NCBI RefSeq assembly: GCF_020360975.1
Contig: NW_025408667.1
Location: forward strand, 3,906,001 to 3,970,000
Reading direction: 5' to 3'
Length of the DNA: 64,000 nucleotides
Source: Hirsutella rhossiliensis
Lineage: Eukaryota; Ascomycota; Sordariomycetes; Hypocreales; Ophiocordycipitaceae
Shown here: in pieces, positions 1 through 11,774 of the stretch
Layout: each line of letters opens with the position of its first letter
Position numbering within the stretch: the stretch's first letter is position 1
Notes under the pieces: generated by a model
Databases searched by the model: none
Told to the model about the DNA's origin: nothing
The model's input: the letters and a program-made list of their open reading frames with translations, nothing else
Program-made: the position numbers and the translations under genes

Positions 1-3000
1 ACCAGCGTCAGCAACTCGTCCTCGATGTCCCGCAGCTCCAGAAGCGCCGACGTGTTGTCGCGGTTTTCCCGCTCCGCCCGCCGGCTCTCTTCCTTGTGTC
101 GCGCCCGGATCGATCGAGCCTTGTTCTCTACCGGCTCGTAGTCAAAGGCCTTGTCGCGGAAACCCTCGGTGCGGAACTCTTTGAGCGACCACGTGAGCTT
201 TTCCGTCTATGGGGCCACACCCAGTCAGCCAGAGAAGCCAGCCTCTCGCCAAAGGGGAGCCACGAACCAAGGCGCTTATTGCCTCCTCAAAGATCCGAAA
301 CACCTCCAGGTCGGGGTGAGAGGAGCGGTCGAGAAGGACGCTCACGGCGTGTAGGGCGGCAAGGGCGGCCAGGTCCAACGCATTCTGGCACTGCCGCGTA
401 AGGTCGACGTTGACGTCGTTGAAGATGCTGTCGCGAAGGTCGGCTTGCTGAAATAGCGGACCTTCGATCGGGTCGCTTTCTCGCTTCGGGAAGAAGGACG
501 TCAAGGTATCTGGTCCGGCGTGTTAGTTACTCCCCGACGCGTTTATCAGAGCCAGGCAGCTACTCACGCGAGTCAATCACCCACAGCCAGAGCTGGTCGA
601 CCATGAGAACGTTGCCGTTGCGCACCGTCTCCTCTTCAGGCACGTCCTCAGCCGCGCCGCCTCCCGTCTTGCGCATCAGCCGCTCCCGCCAGCCCCCGGA
701 CGTGGTGCTGGATCCGCTGCCGGCCCCTTTGTCCGAGCCGGTCCCCGCCGACGATCCCTGGCTGTGCATGTCGCGGCCTGGCTCCGACTCGGCGCAGACC
801 CTCTCCTTGGTCAGCTTGTACAGCATCTGGTCGTCGTCCCTAGACCTCGTATCCCGCAGCGAGGGGTACGCGAACTGATCCAGCGTCCGGCGGCAGTTGA
901 TGGGTGGGTCGTGCCCGAGAAACTCCCAGATCACCTGCAGCTCCAGGAGATCCGACTTGGCCACCGACTCGGGCACCGGCCGCGACCGGCCGTAGCCCAG
1001 CCGCTGCAGGATGAGGTTCCGCCGTCGGATCAGCCGCTTGTACGAGTCGAAGTGGAGATAGGGCAGGAAGAGGCACGTATACGTGGCCGCGTCTGCCACC
1101 GCCGTGGGTGACAGCGGCGGGCTGGCGAGCGAGGGACGCGGTGATGCTGCGTCGAGCTGCCGTCAGCGCGTCTGATGCCTCTCCAGGAGTAGAGTGGGGA
1201 AGACGTACGTCTCCGCGACGAGGTAAAGTAGCAGCCCGGCTTTGAAAAGTAGGCGTAATGCTGCGAGTGCCGACCGCGCGTGTGTCGCGTGGCCCAAAAG
1301 TCGTGGCCGTACAGCGCCGACAAGTCCATTCTGTACGAGACTTCCAAGGTTTGGAGGACGCTCTGTGGTTGCGCCTACGTCAGTATACTTTGCTACGCTC
1401 GGGACGTCTTTCTCCTTTGATACGCTTGATTTCTCACTTAATTCACTCGAGTGCTTCCGCAGTGCTTTGGGGGAGAGCAGAGTGGAATCTCACCTTGACC
1501 CAGGTCGGGTTGTTAAATGGCACATGCACCCACACGAACCTCCGCGCCTTGACTCCCGGCCGGGCAAACGCCGCCGCAGGCGCCTCGTCCAGCACTGCCG
1601 GGTCACTGCCGCGGATCCGCCCAACCTTGGCCGCCACCTTGCGGATCGCCAGAACAGCTTCGGGCAGGCGCGGCGACGTTTCGATGCCGCCGTTGTTGTC
1701 GTCGTTTACATCGCCATCAAGGCCCTCGCCTCGTCCGTCTCCGCCGCTACCGGGCAGGTCATTCAAGGCGCTGCGGCTCCGCGGCGAGAGGGCGATGAAT
1801 TCGCGGTACTCGAGGCGCGTGCGGTCGCTGCCGAGACTAAAGGACCGACTGATTGTCCGGCCGACGCGCGGGCGCAGGGGCGGCGAGAGCCGGTCGATGG
1901 CCAGGTCCTGCTCCAGGTCGGCCTGGATCAGGGACGGCGGGCGCACCGGTGGGCTCTCGGACTGGCTAGGCGCGGGGAGCAGGGCCCGTGACGGGGGCGT
2001 GGCAAGGCCTCGGGGGGCCACGGTCGGGACGGAGTGGGTGCGCTGGTCGTGGGCGGCGGAGGAGGCGGCGGCGTCGACGGGGCGGATGATGGGTGAGCCA
2101 GGGGTGACGATCTGTCGTGTGGCGGCCTGTCGGTCCTTGATGCCCAGCACGTTCTTGACCGTCATCGGAATCATCGGCGGTGGAGCAGCAGCCGCGGAAT
2201 CGTCGGCCTCGGAGTCCTTGTCGATCAGCGAGGTCCGGCCCCGGACGCGGAGAAACCTGCTCTGCTCAGGGGCGCCCTCGACCTCGTTCAGCCTCTCGCT
2301 CAAGCACACCTCGGGCCCCTTTTTGAGAAAGTCCTTGAGCGGGAGACGCGTTGACCAGGCTCGGATCGTGGAGACGGCCTCGTAGGTCTCGCCCACTGCA
2401 GGCGGATCGTCAAAGAAGCCATGGACCTCGACATTGACCTTTTGCTCCAGGCCAAGGGTCCAGCGCCCATCGCCGTCACCATCGCGCAGCGTCATGTCAG
2501 CGCGACCAATCTGAACAGCGAGCTGCCTGAGGAACAGTCGCAGCGAGTGGACGTTGTGTCGGCCAAACGAAGCAATGTTTGCGTGGTCGCTCTGCAGGGC
2601 AAAGATGGTCTCCTGGCGCATGCCGAGGACGGCCGACTTGATGGACGTCAGGGGCGCGGTGAAGTAGACGTCGCCCGCGCCGGCGGCGCCCGAGAGACGC
2701 GACTCGATGGTCTCGTAAAAGGTCCAGATGCGCACGTCGTTGGACGCGGCCTTGAAGTCCTCGTCGACGCGCTGCAGCAGGCTGTTGCCCACGCGCAGGG
2801 CGTCGGTGATGGAGGCCGGCAGCGGCGACGATAGGTGGAGGAGGGACTGGATGCTGGGGGCGAGACTGGGCATTGCAAAATAGCTGCTTCCCTGGTGTGG
2901 CGTTGCTGAGGAAGTGAGCAGAAGCATGAGTACAGGCATCCGGATGATGGTCTCGAGGCCGCGAGTAGATAGGGGCCCAGGGGGGACAGGCAGACGGGAA

Positions 3001-3652
3001 ACATACCGAAGAAAGCAACGCCGTAGCACTCGCGCAGCACACCGTCGTACCTAGCATCCCGACTCGCCTTTGTCAAGGCCATCTTGACAACCAGCCCGCC
3101 CACGCTGTGAGCAATGAAGATGACGGGCCTCGCCCTTGCCCCGGCGCCGCGCAGCGCATGCAACTCCTCCAGCAGCGCGTCCGCCAGGCCCGCCAGCGTC
3201 GTGGTCCCTGCCGTCTGCGCCACGGGCGGGTGCTCGTACAGCAGGATGCGCGCCCGGGGAGCCTCGCGCCGGATGCCCTGGCGCACCCACGAGGGACTGC
3301 TCGGAGCCGTCTCGCCGGCGGCCTCGCGCATCGACGGCGCGCCGAAGTAGCGGCCCATCAGCCCGTCGCGACTCCAGCTGCGCAGCGGGTGGCCGCCGGG
3401 ACATGGCACCGTGACCACGTCGACTGTCGTCTCGTCGTGCGTGAGCTCGCCGGCCGGGTCGACGACGAAGCGTGCCGCACGGCGGCAGTTGGCCGCTTTT
3501 TCATCGGCGCCGCCATCGTGGTGCTCAAGCTTGAGATCCGTCTCCCCGCTCTCCTCCGAAGCCGAGGTGTGCCATGGCGACGGCGGGAGCTGGTCTGTAT
3601 TTGGAGGGTTGGCCCATGGTGACGCGCTGCTGCGTCGAAAAGTGCCCGCCAT
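1..3652 (-). CDS. Alpha/beta-hydrolase with C-terminal CorA-like region (3' end outside window)
   Basis: Exons read on the minus strand: 3652-3007, 2905-1494, 1362-1209, 1146-568, 509-268 and 197 to beyond base 1. All junctions keep frame and have GT/AG ends. The N-terminal ~300 residues are a serine-hydrolase fold of the DUF676/PGAP1-like kind: IFIAHSVGG around Ser183, then FFATPHQGS across intron 1 and a late DHANIASF with the likely catalytic His. A long Ser/Pro-rich linker follows. The C-terminal part (PYLHFDSYKRL, VDQLWLWVIDS, FFPKRE, then a long helical region) matches the soluble region of fungal CorA-like proteins; the membrane helices would lie outside the window. The family is typically annotated only by domain, so substrate is unknown. 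The start at 3652 is the first Met before conserved sequence; the reading frame is open upstream to 3784. The intron at 198-267 has a weak donor (GTTCGT) and is the least certain junction. Confidence 0.8.
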
Positions 3653-4610
3653 GGGACCTATGGTATAGGGTAGTCCGTGTTGGTAAAGGAGATGGAAAAG
3701 ACTAAAGGCCAGGCAGCGCAAAGCACGAGCAAGGCACAAGCAAGACGAAGCGTTTACCGATAGATATATAATGGACGGAGTCAATAGATGTCATCTACCC
3801 TGGCCAGTCCATACATAGACGCACACTTGCTGTCAAGGTGGCTTCGGAACCAGCCCGCCGCAATCAGCTGCCTCGTTGCGCCGAACACGCAGTCACACTT
3901 GACGACGACCCGTCCTCGCCCCCAGCTTGGCACGCTGAGCCGTCATCATGCTGCCCTCCTTCAAGTTTCAACCGGCAATTTATGCGTGGTTGTTCTGGCG
4001 GCTTGTGATCCCCCCGCCATCCCTCTCGCCGTGGCTCATGTGAGACACACCGTCGACGCCACCTGATCACGGCACATGGTCCCCTATTTTCACAAATATA
4101 CTCCGTAGAGCCCCCGTCCTTTGCGGCAGTTGGGCAATTCTCGATTATTAAAGCCGCCTCTCTTTCCTTCTCCCATCAAGGTTGGTTTTCCAGTTCACCT
4201 GTGATGCCTCCACGCGTGATGCAAAGTTGCTCTCCCCATATCCAGATCTCCATCCCGATCCTCGAGTGTGCCCCTGGCCCCCACGCTGGCACCGAGGCTC
4301 ATCAGCAGAGCGAACGAAATGACCGGCAAAGGGGACCGAAAATGCAAGACATGTGCAGCCACCCCAGGCCGCATCTTTGCCGAGAAAGAATTCGAAAGAC
4401 CGCAAGCTCCGGCCTGATGCTGCACTCATTCGCGGCAAACGGCTCCTTGCCACCCATTCAGGCCTCATACGCCCAGACTGCAGAATGCTTGAAGAGGGAT
4501 ATCAAAAGGTGGTCAAAGTCCAAAGGCGATAGCAACGGCCGGACGGAAGCAAACGAAGAAAAAAGACGGGAGCTCTTCCATCCCAAGCCTCTACCCAAAC
4601 TTGCCGCTTT
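3653..4610. other. Intergenic region, no gene seen
   Basis: This lies between the start of the hydrolase/CorA-like gene and the 3' end of the C2H2/cupin gene, both on the minus strand. Open frames here are short, overlap each other and show no family motif. It should hold the hydrolase promoter and the terminator of the neighbour. Confidence 0.5.
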
Positions 4611-7312
4611 TCAGTGCTCCTCCGAAACAAGTTCGTAGTCCTTGACGCTAAAACAGTGAATCGTCGCGTCAAGGTAGAAGCTGTTCTCCACCAGGCACGA
4701 CTGTCCCGGCTTGATGTGAAAGGCGCCGTTGAGCCCGACGAGGAACGACGTCTCCCCAATCTTGACTCGGACCTTGCCGGCTGCCACTGTGCACGCCCGG
4801 ACCTTGTTGGCTTCCGCGCCCCAGCGCTTACTGCTGCCGGGCTTGGCGACAATGACATGAATGCCAATGTCCGGCAGTATCGGGATGGGCTGCGCGCTGG
4901 TCAAAAAGGCACCAGAGAAGGCAACGTCTAGCATCACAGTCAGCGCCATATTCGCAAGCAAAAAAGGGGGGGGGGTTGGGGGGGAGTTCACGACGAAGAC
5001 TCACTTTCAGTCCCATTCTCCTCCGTCAGCCGACCCGGCGCCATTTCCCACGGCTCCATCTCCAGCATCGCCTCGGGTCGCTCGGCCGCGGCAACCGACA
5101 GCTTGATGGCTTTGGGGGCTGGGCTGACGCTGGCGTCCGCAGCTGGCCGCTTGAGGCGCAGCTGTCGCGTGCTCGCCAGTGTTCGCGCCCGAGAGTCAAT
5201 CGTCGGCTCCTCAGTCTCCTCTCTTTCAACCTCATTCTCGGAATCCTCGGCAAGGCCAGGCCCCGTCTTCTCGGGAGCGGCTCCATTTAGGCCCGCCTCA
5301 ACTGAAGCTCCAACTGAAGCTCCAACCGCCCATTTGCAAATGTTTCTCTGCCGCTGCATATAACTGCGATAGAAGCAGCCAATACAGGTAGGGAGCTTAA
5401 AGAAGGCGCACTTGGACGGCTCCGGCATGCTACTCGGCAGGGCAACGCAAGGAAGAGACAGGCGACCTGCTTGGTAGATCAGCGTGCAGGCTTCCGGGCC
5501 CGTCACCTCGTCGCCAACCAGGTAAGCCAGTGCAGCAGCGTATATAGGCACATCGAGTCTCTCACCGCGGTGGCGCTTGAGCCAGGATTGCGGTAGGCTG
5601 CGGCGCCGCGGGAGATGGATCATATAGCGCACATCTTGCCGAGTGGGTATCGCATGTTTTTTGGGTAGAAACTTGTGGAGATAGCGGCAGACATCACTAG
5701 GCAACCCATCTTCAGGGGCCGGGGCCGGAATGTCCGAAGTGACCAAGGGGCTTGGTACTCGTGCAGGACTCGGCGCAGCACTTGGGCTGGCCGCCGGGGC
5801 CGACGATCTCAGCTGGAGCTCGAGCCTACGCCGTTGCTGCGCGGCGGTGATGATTGGCAGACAGGGCTCTGCGGCGGGCGGCGCGTCCGGCGGAAGCGGA
5901 TTCCGTGACACGATAATGGCAGGCGACATTGAGTTTGCATTCTTGTACGTGGCCACTAGGCTAAGCGTGCCATCGAGGTTGTCGTTGAACTTGCTGTAGC
6001 AGTGCTTGGCCCCAAAGTGGCCGCCCAGGGATGCCATGTTCCTCATGAGGCGCCGGCAATCGCGGACGGGGCAGATGAACTGAGGAGGGTCGGGGTGAAG
6101 CTTGTAGTTTGTCGGGAAAAGGGCGCCACGACCAGGCTCGTCAGGGCCATCGGTCCCTAGATATGCATGAATCAGCAGTGTCTTTGAGGGAGCCGGAGAG
6201 AACGGGAGATACGAACCTTTGAGCAGAGTATAGAGTCGCCCATCAGCGGTCTCAAGCAAGATGCCATGGTGGTCTTGCCCAGACGGCCTGGGTGATTCTG
6301 AGGAAAGGCCCCCATCGTCGAGAATAGCGGGAGAAACGTCTTGGGCGTCTTGGCCATCAGTGTCATTGCTTGATCGGCGGGACCCTCGGCTGCTCGATCC
6401 ATCTGGAGGCGTAGGGGTCGGGGCGTCGCCACCTGACTCGGCTGCGCTCTGCCGGATTTTAGCGAGCAGCTCGCCCGGGGTCGGAAAACGCATCACTGAT
6501 GTGGCGGGGGCCTTGCTCGTTGTGCTCTCCGCCTGTGCCTGCTGAAGGTGCTCCAGCACTAACGCTTCCGTAAAGTGTAGTGCTTGAGCCCTTGCGGCAT
6601 CCCCGGCCTCTGCGCGCTGAGGGGTGGCGGCGGTGGGAACAGAAGGAGAGGAGGAAGAGGAGAAAGACGAAGAGGGGTTGGAGGTTGCGGTCGGACTGGC
6701 GGCGGCGTTCCCGACTGCAGAAGTGGAAAAGGGAGCTGGAGGAGGCTTGGCAGAGCCTGGAGGTCGAGGGAACTCGGGGAGCGGCACGGGAGTCTGGGAG
6801 ACGCAGGGGGGTGCGTTCGCCGGGCGCTTTATGAGCACGAGGGAGGGGGACGGCGCTGCGCTCAAGTTAGAGATGCGAGAGCCCAAGGCAGAAGGTGCTT
6901 GCAGCGAGGAGTGCAGCTGACCCGGCGAAGCGGTAGCCTGAGGCGTGGCCGAGGGCCGGAGCCTGGGCATGACGGCGGGTGCGGCCCAAGGCAGCTCGAC
7001 GTCGGAGGACGAGTCGGAGTCGGTGTCGGAACTAGAGTCGCCATGCTCGCCGTCCCTGCGCTCCTTGAGCTGCCTCGCGCGCTTCTCCTTCCAGGCCTTG
7101 TTAAGGGCCAGAATGCGGTGATGGGCGGCCATCTGCTCCGTGCTGGCGGGCGTGCTGGCGGGCGTGCCGTTGGCCCGGGCCTTGGCCGGGGCCTTGGCCG
7201 GCTGCTGCTGAGAAGCAATCGGGGTATCAAGGGAAGGGCTAAGGGTGGCCGAGAGAGGCACTAGGGCGTCACCAGAGGCATGGCCCGCGTCAGGGCCGGG
7301 CGGCGCGTCCAT
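4611..7312 (-). CDS. C2H2-type zinc finger protein with Cys-rich domain and cupin-like C-terminus
   Basis: Exon 1 is 7312-5005 and exon 2 is 4927-4611, joined in phase 1 across a 77-bp intron (GTGAGT...CTAG); this gives 874 aa. A further 60-bp stretch, 6157-6216, has GT-AG ends and is in frame, so it may be an intron (854 aa if removed). Residues 1-330 are low-complexity Ala/Ser/Pro. Near residue 400 is one C2H2-like unit (FICPVRDC, GGHFGAKHC). At about 540-680 comes a Cys-rich region (EACTLIYQAGRLSLPC, then CAFFKLPTCIGC) with the spacing of fungal DUF3716-like domains. The last ~105 residues (FSGAFLTSAQ, VRVKIGETSFLVG, GAFHIKPGQSCLVEN) read like a small beta-roll cupin of the Mif2/CENP-C type. 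A nuclear, DNA- or chromatin-binding role is inferred from the domains; no specific function is known to me. Confidence 0.75.
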
Positions 7313-8678
7313 GGTGCTATGCCGCGCCGCGCCGGAAGGGAGAGTTGGTGGAACTGCCGCCCGCCGAGTCTCGTTCCGAAGGCTGGCTTGCTAGTATGTC
7401 GTGGGGACTGGGGAAAGCTGCGACCCTCTTTTTCCCGTCAAGACGAAGGAGGAGGCGGAAGAGGGTAATTCAGAGCCGCGGAGCCCAGCCAAGCGTACCG
7501 CCAAGGGCTCGGGCGGAAGCTGGATGCAGGGCGGGAGGTGCACGGAGCCGTTGGCCTCGAAACGCGGTATGTAAGGCTTTTTTGAGGCGAGGCAGAGCTT
7601 GACGGAGGAAGCTCGACGCTGTTGGAGCACGCGCGCGTTGATGAATAGCGTAGGCGGTGAGGCCTGGCCCGTGAAATAGATTGGCCGATTAGGAAAAAGA
7701 AATAACAGGGCCCCATTCGCCAGGAGCTTAGGGGCTTTTGCCGGGCTTATTCAAGCAGGCCGGCAAGGCATCCTTTTTATAAGCCGCAGAAGGTTAAACT
7801 AGGGTCTAAAGCGCAAGTCAAACTTCATTTTATAATATTAAGCAGTTAATATAGTTAACGCAAGAAATATACTAGTTTTATAGCCTTAACGTGGCTTTAT
7901 TATATCCAAAGTAGGGGCATAACGTAGAAACATATAAAATTTAACCTGCCTTAGCGGTCTCGGGATGTGCGAGCCCTATAACTAGCCCCGCTATAGATGA
8001 ACTAGTATCGCCGTAATAAGCCCTGCTTTGATTTTATATCAAGCAAGCTACTGCTAATGTTAGGGCAGGACCAGACAGACATCTCTACTTCTAGTACGCA
8101 ACTTAAGGTGGCGCTGTATGTAGGGCCCTGCCCCCTATCTATTCAGGCTGCTAAGGCAGATCGAATATTGTGAGTTTCGACGCCAGTAGCGTTGTGCTGT
8201 TAGCATTTAGAAAAGCCCTCGGTCGAGCGTTCAAGTGCTGGTAAAGTGCCCTGGACCCCCTTGGCAGGTAAGGGGGCCCTGGGCCTACATTTACGCACCT
8301 TGAAATTTGAGCTGCCGACCAGCAAAGGCATACAACCTTAACAGTCAAGTCGTGCTATATCTCGGCCACTTTAACTGGTCAATTTCGGCATCAAACTGGA
8401 TCTGTTGGTCAGGACTGTCGGTACTTGTGGCAGCAAGTCACGACCCGGACGGTTGCGTATCGATAAGCGAGCTTGACCGCCACACAGTCTGCGCCACTAG
8501 GCCGAATTTTGCACTGTACGTACTGATACAGCGACCGCACCTGTGGCTTGTCCCGATTCTGCCGGAGCCGCATTCGGAGACTCACGACGAGTTGACAAAG
8601 CGCCAACTAAAAGCACGCTCATCTTTCCATTCTTCGAGAGCTGAAAGCAGGGCATTGTCCGGGAGTCAGTCGGCAAGC
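7313..8678. other. Intergenic region with AT-rich relic
   Basis: It separates the divergent C2H2/cupin gene (-) and the methyltransferase gene (+), so it contains both promoters. The middle part, about 7740-8160, is AT-rich, dense in stop codons on both strands and unlike the flanking GC-rich DNA. It looks like a heavily mutated transposon remnant, but no transposon protein or terminal repeat can be read. The remainder, 8160-8678, shows nothing I can name. Confidence 0.5.
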
Positions 8679-9618
<940 letters not shown>

Positions 9619-9916
9619 ATCTTTTACGCTTTGCCCTTTTTGACAAGATACAAAAAGGGGGAAAAAGGGAAAATCAGGCAGAGCGCCCCTAACCTCTGCC
9701 CGTACCTTGGGCAAATTGAAATGATGGGGTTCCCCAAACTTGGACGAAACTATGTTCGCGGTGGCCGCCGTGGCGTTCAGAGTCTAACTGCCTCGACCCG
9801 GGCTCCAAGCCTTGAGCCACTTACAAGCTTTAGGCAGACTTTGGCACGAAAAGCTGTGACAGGGCAAGGCAGCAACGGGTGGCCGGGCCAGCAGTCGCAC
9901 GAAAAGCTTGTCTAGG

Positions 9917-9946
9917 GACTGATTGCGACTGATTGCGACTGATTGC
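9917..9946 (+). repeat. Three perfect copies of a 10-bp unit
   Basis: The unit gactgattgc occurs three times head to tail with no mismatch. The array ends 6 bases before the TATA-like box of the F-box gene, a position where repeated activator sites are common; whether it binds a protein is not known. Confidence 0.85.
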
Positions 9947-9952
9947 TTCTGA

Positions 9953-9958
9953 TATAAA
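9953..9958 (+). promoter_or_regulatory. TATA-like box upstream of F-box gene
   Basis: TATAAA lies 139-144 bases before the preferred ATG of the F-box gene, a reasonable distance for a fungal core promoter plus leader. Confidence 0.4.
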
Positions 9959-10096
9959 GACCCCCGACCTATCCAATCCGCAACAGCAGGGTCCAGAGTC
10001 TCATCTCGCCCTTGATCTTTGCTCCTTGCTATTAGTCCCGAGCAGCATCGCGAGCTATCAGTCTGTATCCCACCGTCTTCTACCGCCAACGCCACA

Positions 10097-11077
10097 ATGA
10101 TGGGCTTGGTCCTCGAGCGAGAAAGTCCCGCCCGTCGACACGACCAGCAACAAGCGCAGGACTGCCCCCTCCTCCAGCTCCCGGTCGAGTTGATCCTCCT
10201 AATATCGGACCATCTGCCGCGGCCGAACCAGATGGTCTTCTCGCAGACCTGCAGCCCCCTAAGGAACATCCTTCATTACCGCCTTTCCCTGAATCTGCAC
10301 TGCCAGGACCCGTTCATGGGACTTTCGCGTGGCGCCCTCCTCGAATACCTCATCTGCATGGGACGACAAAACCCCAACGTGTGGCTCTGCGAGACATGCC
10401 GGCGGCTGCACAAAGTCACCGAATGTGAGATTGGGCGGGGTCGGAGAGCGTGTATGAGCTGGGCGCGACGCGCCATCTCCTGCCCGGGTATGCTTATCTA
10501 CTACCATCATGTTCAGCTCGCGCTCAAATACAACCGCATCGGTGGCAATGACCCGAAGTGTAGGGGACGGCTACAGAGCCTGCTGGCGCCGCACCATCAC
10601 GACGCATGGTACCTAGACCAGCCAGATCGACTGTCGAACCGGTTCTCATCCGTGTGCAAGATTGTCGAGGGCAACTTCATTCTCATGTCCGTCTGGGAAT
10701 GTGAGCAGCGCGACGCGGACATTCCCGTGTCGCGGCGCAGTATTGGGGCACTCTCGATCTGCAGTCACCAGTTTTTTTCCTATGCAATGGACTCCGAAAC
10801 GGTCAGAGCGACTAGACGCTACAACGACGCCCTCGCCAGCGCCATCGTCGAGGCCCTGCGCAACCCAGACGGGGGCGAGGTAACCGGAGCGTGCCACCAA
10901 TGTGCGACTGACTTCGCCGTCGAGGGGTCCCCCCAGCGCATGAAGCTGCGCACCTGGCGCAACCTGGGGCCCGAGGGCTCGCCGCTCAACCCGGAGTGGA
11001 AATCGCAGGTTAACTACATGACTCTTCGACGGAACAACCAGCCGGGCGCCGTCCGGGCCATGTACGAGGGGCAGTGA
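10097..11077 (+). CDS. F-box domain protein
   Basis: One exon, 326 aa. Near the N-terminus (about residues 24-60) LLQLPVELILLISDHLP followed by SQTCSPLRNIL is a typical F-box, which binds Skp1 in SCF ubiquitin ligases. The rest has scattered Cys pairs (CETCRRLH, CHQCATDF) seen in many fungal F-box proteins of unknown substrate, and no LRR, WD40 or kelch repeats. The start at 10097 is preferred because of its CACAATGATG context and because the 26 extra residues from an earlier in-frame ATG at 10019 show no conserved character. The target protein cannot be guessed from sequence. Confidence 0.8.
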   Translation: MMGLVLERESPARRHDQQQAQDCPLLQLPVELILLISDHLPRPNQMVFSQTCSPLRNILHYRLSLNLHCQDPFMGLSRGALLEYLICMGRQNPNVWLCETCRRLHKVTECEIGRGRRACMSWARRAISCPGMLIYYHHVQLALKYNRIGGNDPKCRGRLQSLLAPHHHDAWYLDQPDRLSNRFSSVCKIVEGNFILMSVWECEQRDADIPVSRRSIGALSICSHQFFSYAMDSETVRATRRYNDALASAIVEALRNPDGGEVTGACHQCATDFAVEGSPQRMKLRTWRNLGPEGSPLNPEWKSQVNYMTLRRNNQPGAVRAMYEGQ

Positions 11078-11774
11078 GGGGGGCTCCAGCTACGGGGGTT
11101 GGAGTGGGTGCTGGTAGTGGCTGTGTAGATTGTACAGACGATGTCGGGAAGCGCTGTGAGGAGGATGCTTGTCTTTGGTTTACTGTTTGCTTTGGATGGA
11201 CGGAATAGTGTAGACAGCGAACGGTAGTATGCGGGATGTATGCAGCTGGACAGACTCGTTTGAATATTGATAGCTTAACAGACAGAATGTATCCTACTTG
11301 GCCTTTTTGCTTGCCGGACAGCCATCAATGACGGCGAGACGTCAGTCCAACCTTGGCCCCGTCTCTTCGTCCTTATTCTTTGGGCTCTCGCCGCTCGTTG
11401 GCTGGCCGATGCAGGCGCGTACACAAAGGGTAGGGCCAGCGTCAAGCTTCCTATCGAGGAAGTATCCGGGAGAGAGCAGTCACGTGCCGCTGCCTTCAGT
11501 TCATCGAGGGCACACATAGGGGCGTCTTCTCACCGACGTCTCCCAATAACAGACGTTGCATCGCGCCGGGCCAAGTATGCTCGGCGAGGCCGCCCCCGTG
11601 CCGCACCCTTTCCCCTTCGAAATGAACGGGGTTCGACAGCGGCGACAAGAGGAAAAGACAACCGTCGAAGCAAGACTGGCCACGGGGCCCGGCGTCGAAC
11701 AGGCAAAGAATCCACTCGCGTCTTTTGCTAGATATATACACAGCCATGGTACATGTCAGGGCAGAGCCACGCCC
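11078..11774. other. Intergenic region between convergent genes
   Basis: It lies between the 3' ends of the F-box gene (+) and the mitochondrial bL27 gene (-). It should contain both polyadenylation regions. I see no coding or structural RNA signal. Confidence 0.5.

Larger units (their letters stand above)
9619..10096. other. Intergenic region, promoter of F-box gene
   Basis: No gene is visible. The right end carries a perfect 10-bp triplicate and a TATA-like box (separate entries) before the F-box gene. Confidence 0.5.

Noticed and set aside
1258..2385. 375-codon plus-strand open frame
   Set aside because: It overlaps the hydrolase/CorA-like exons in antisense and lacks motifs.
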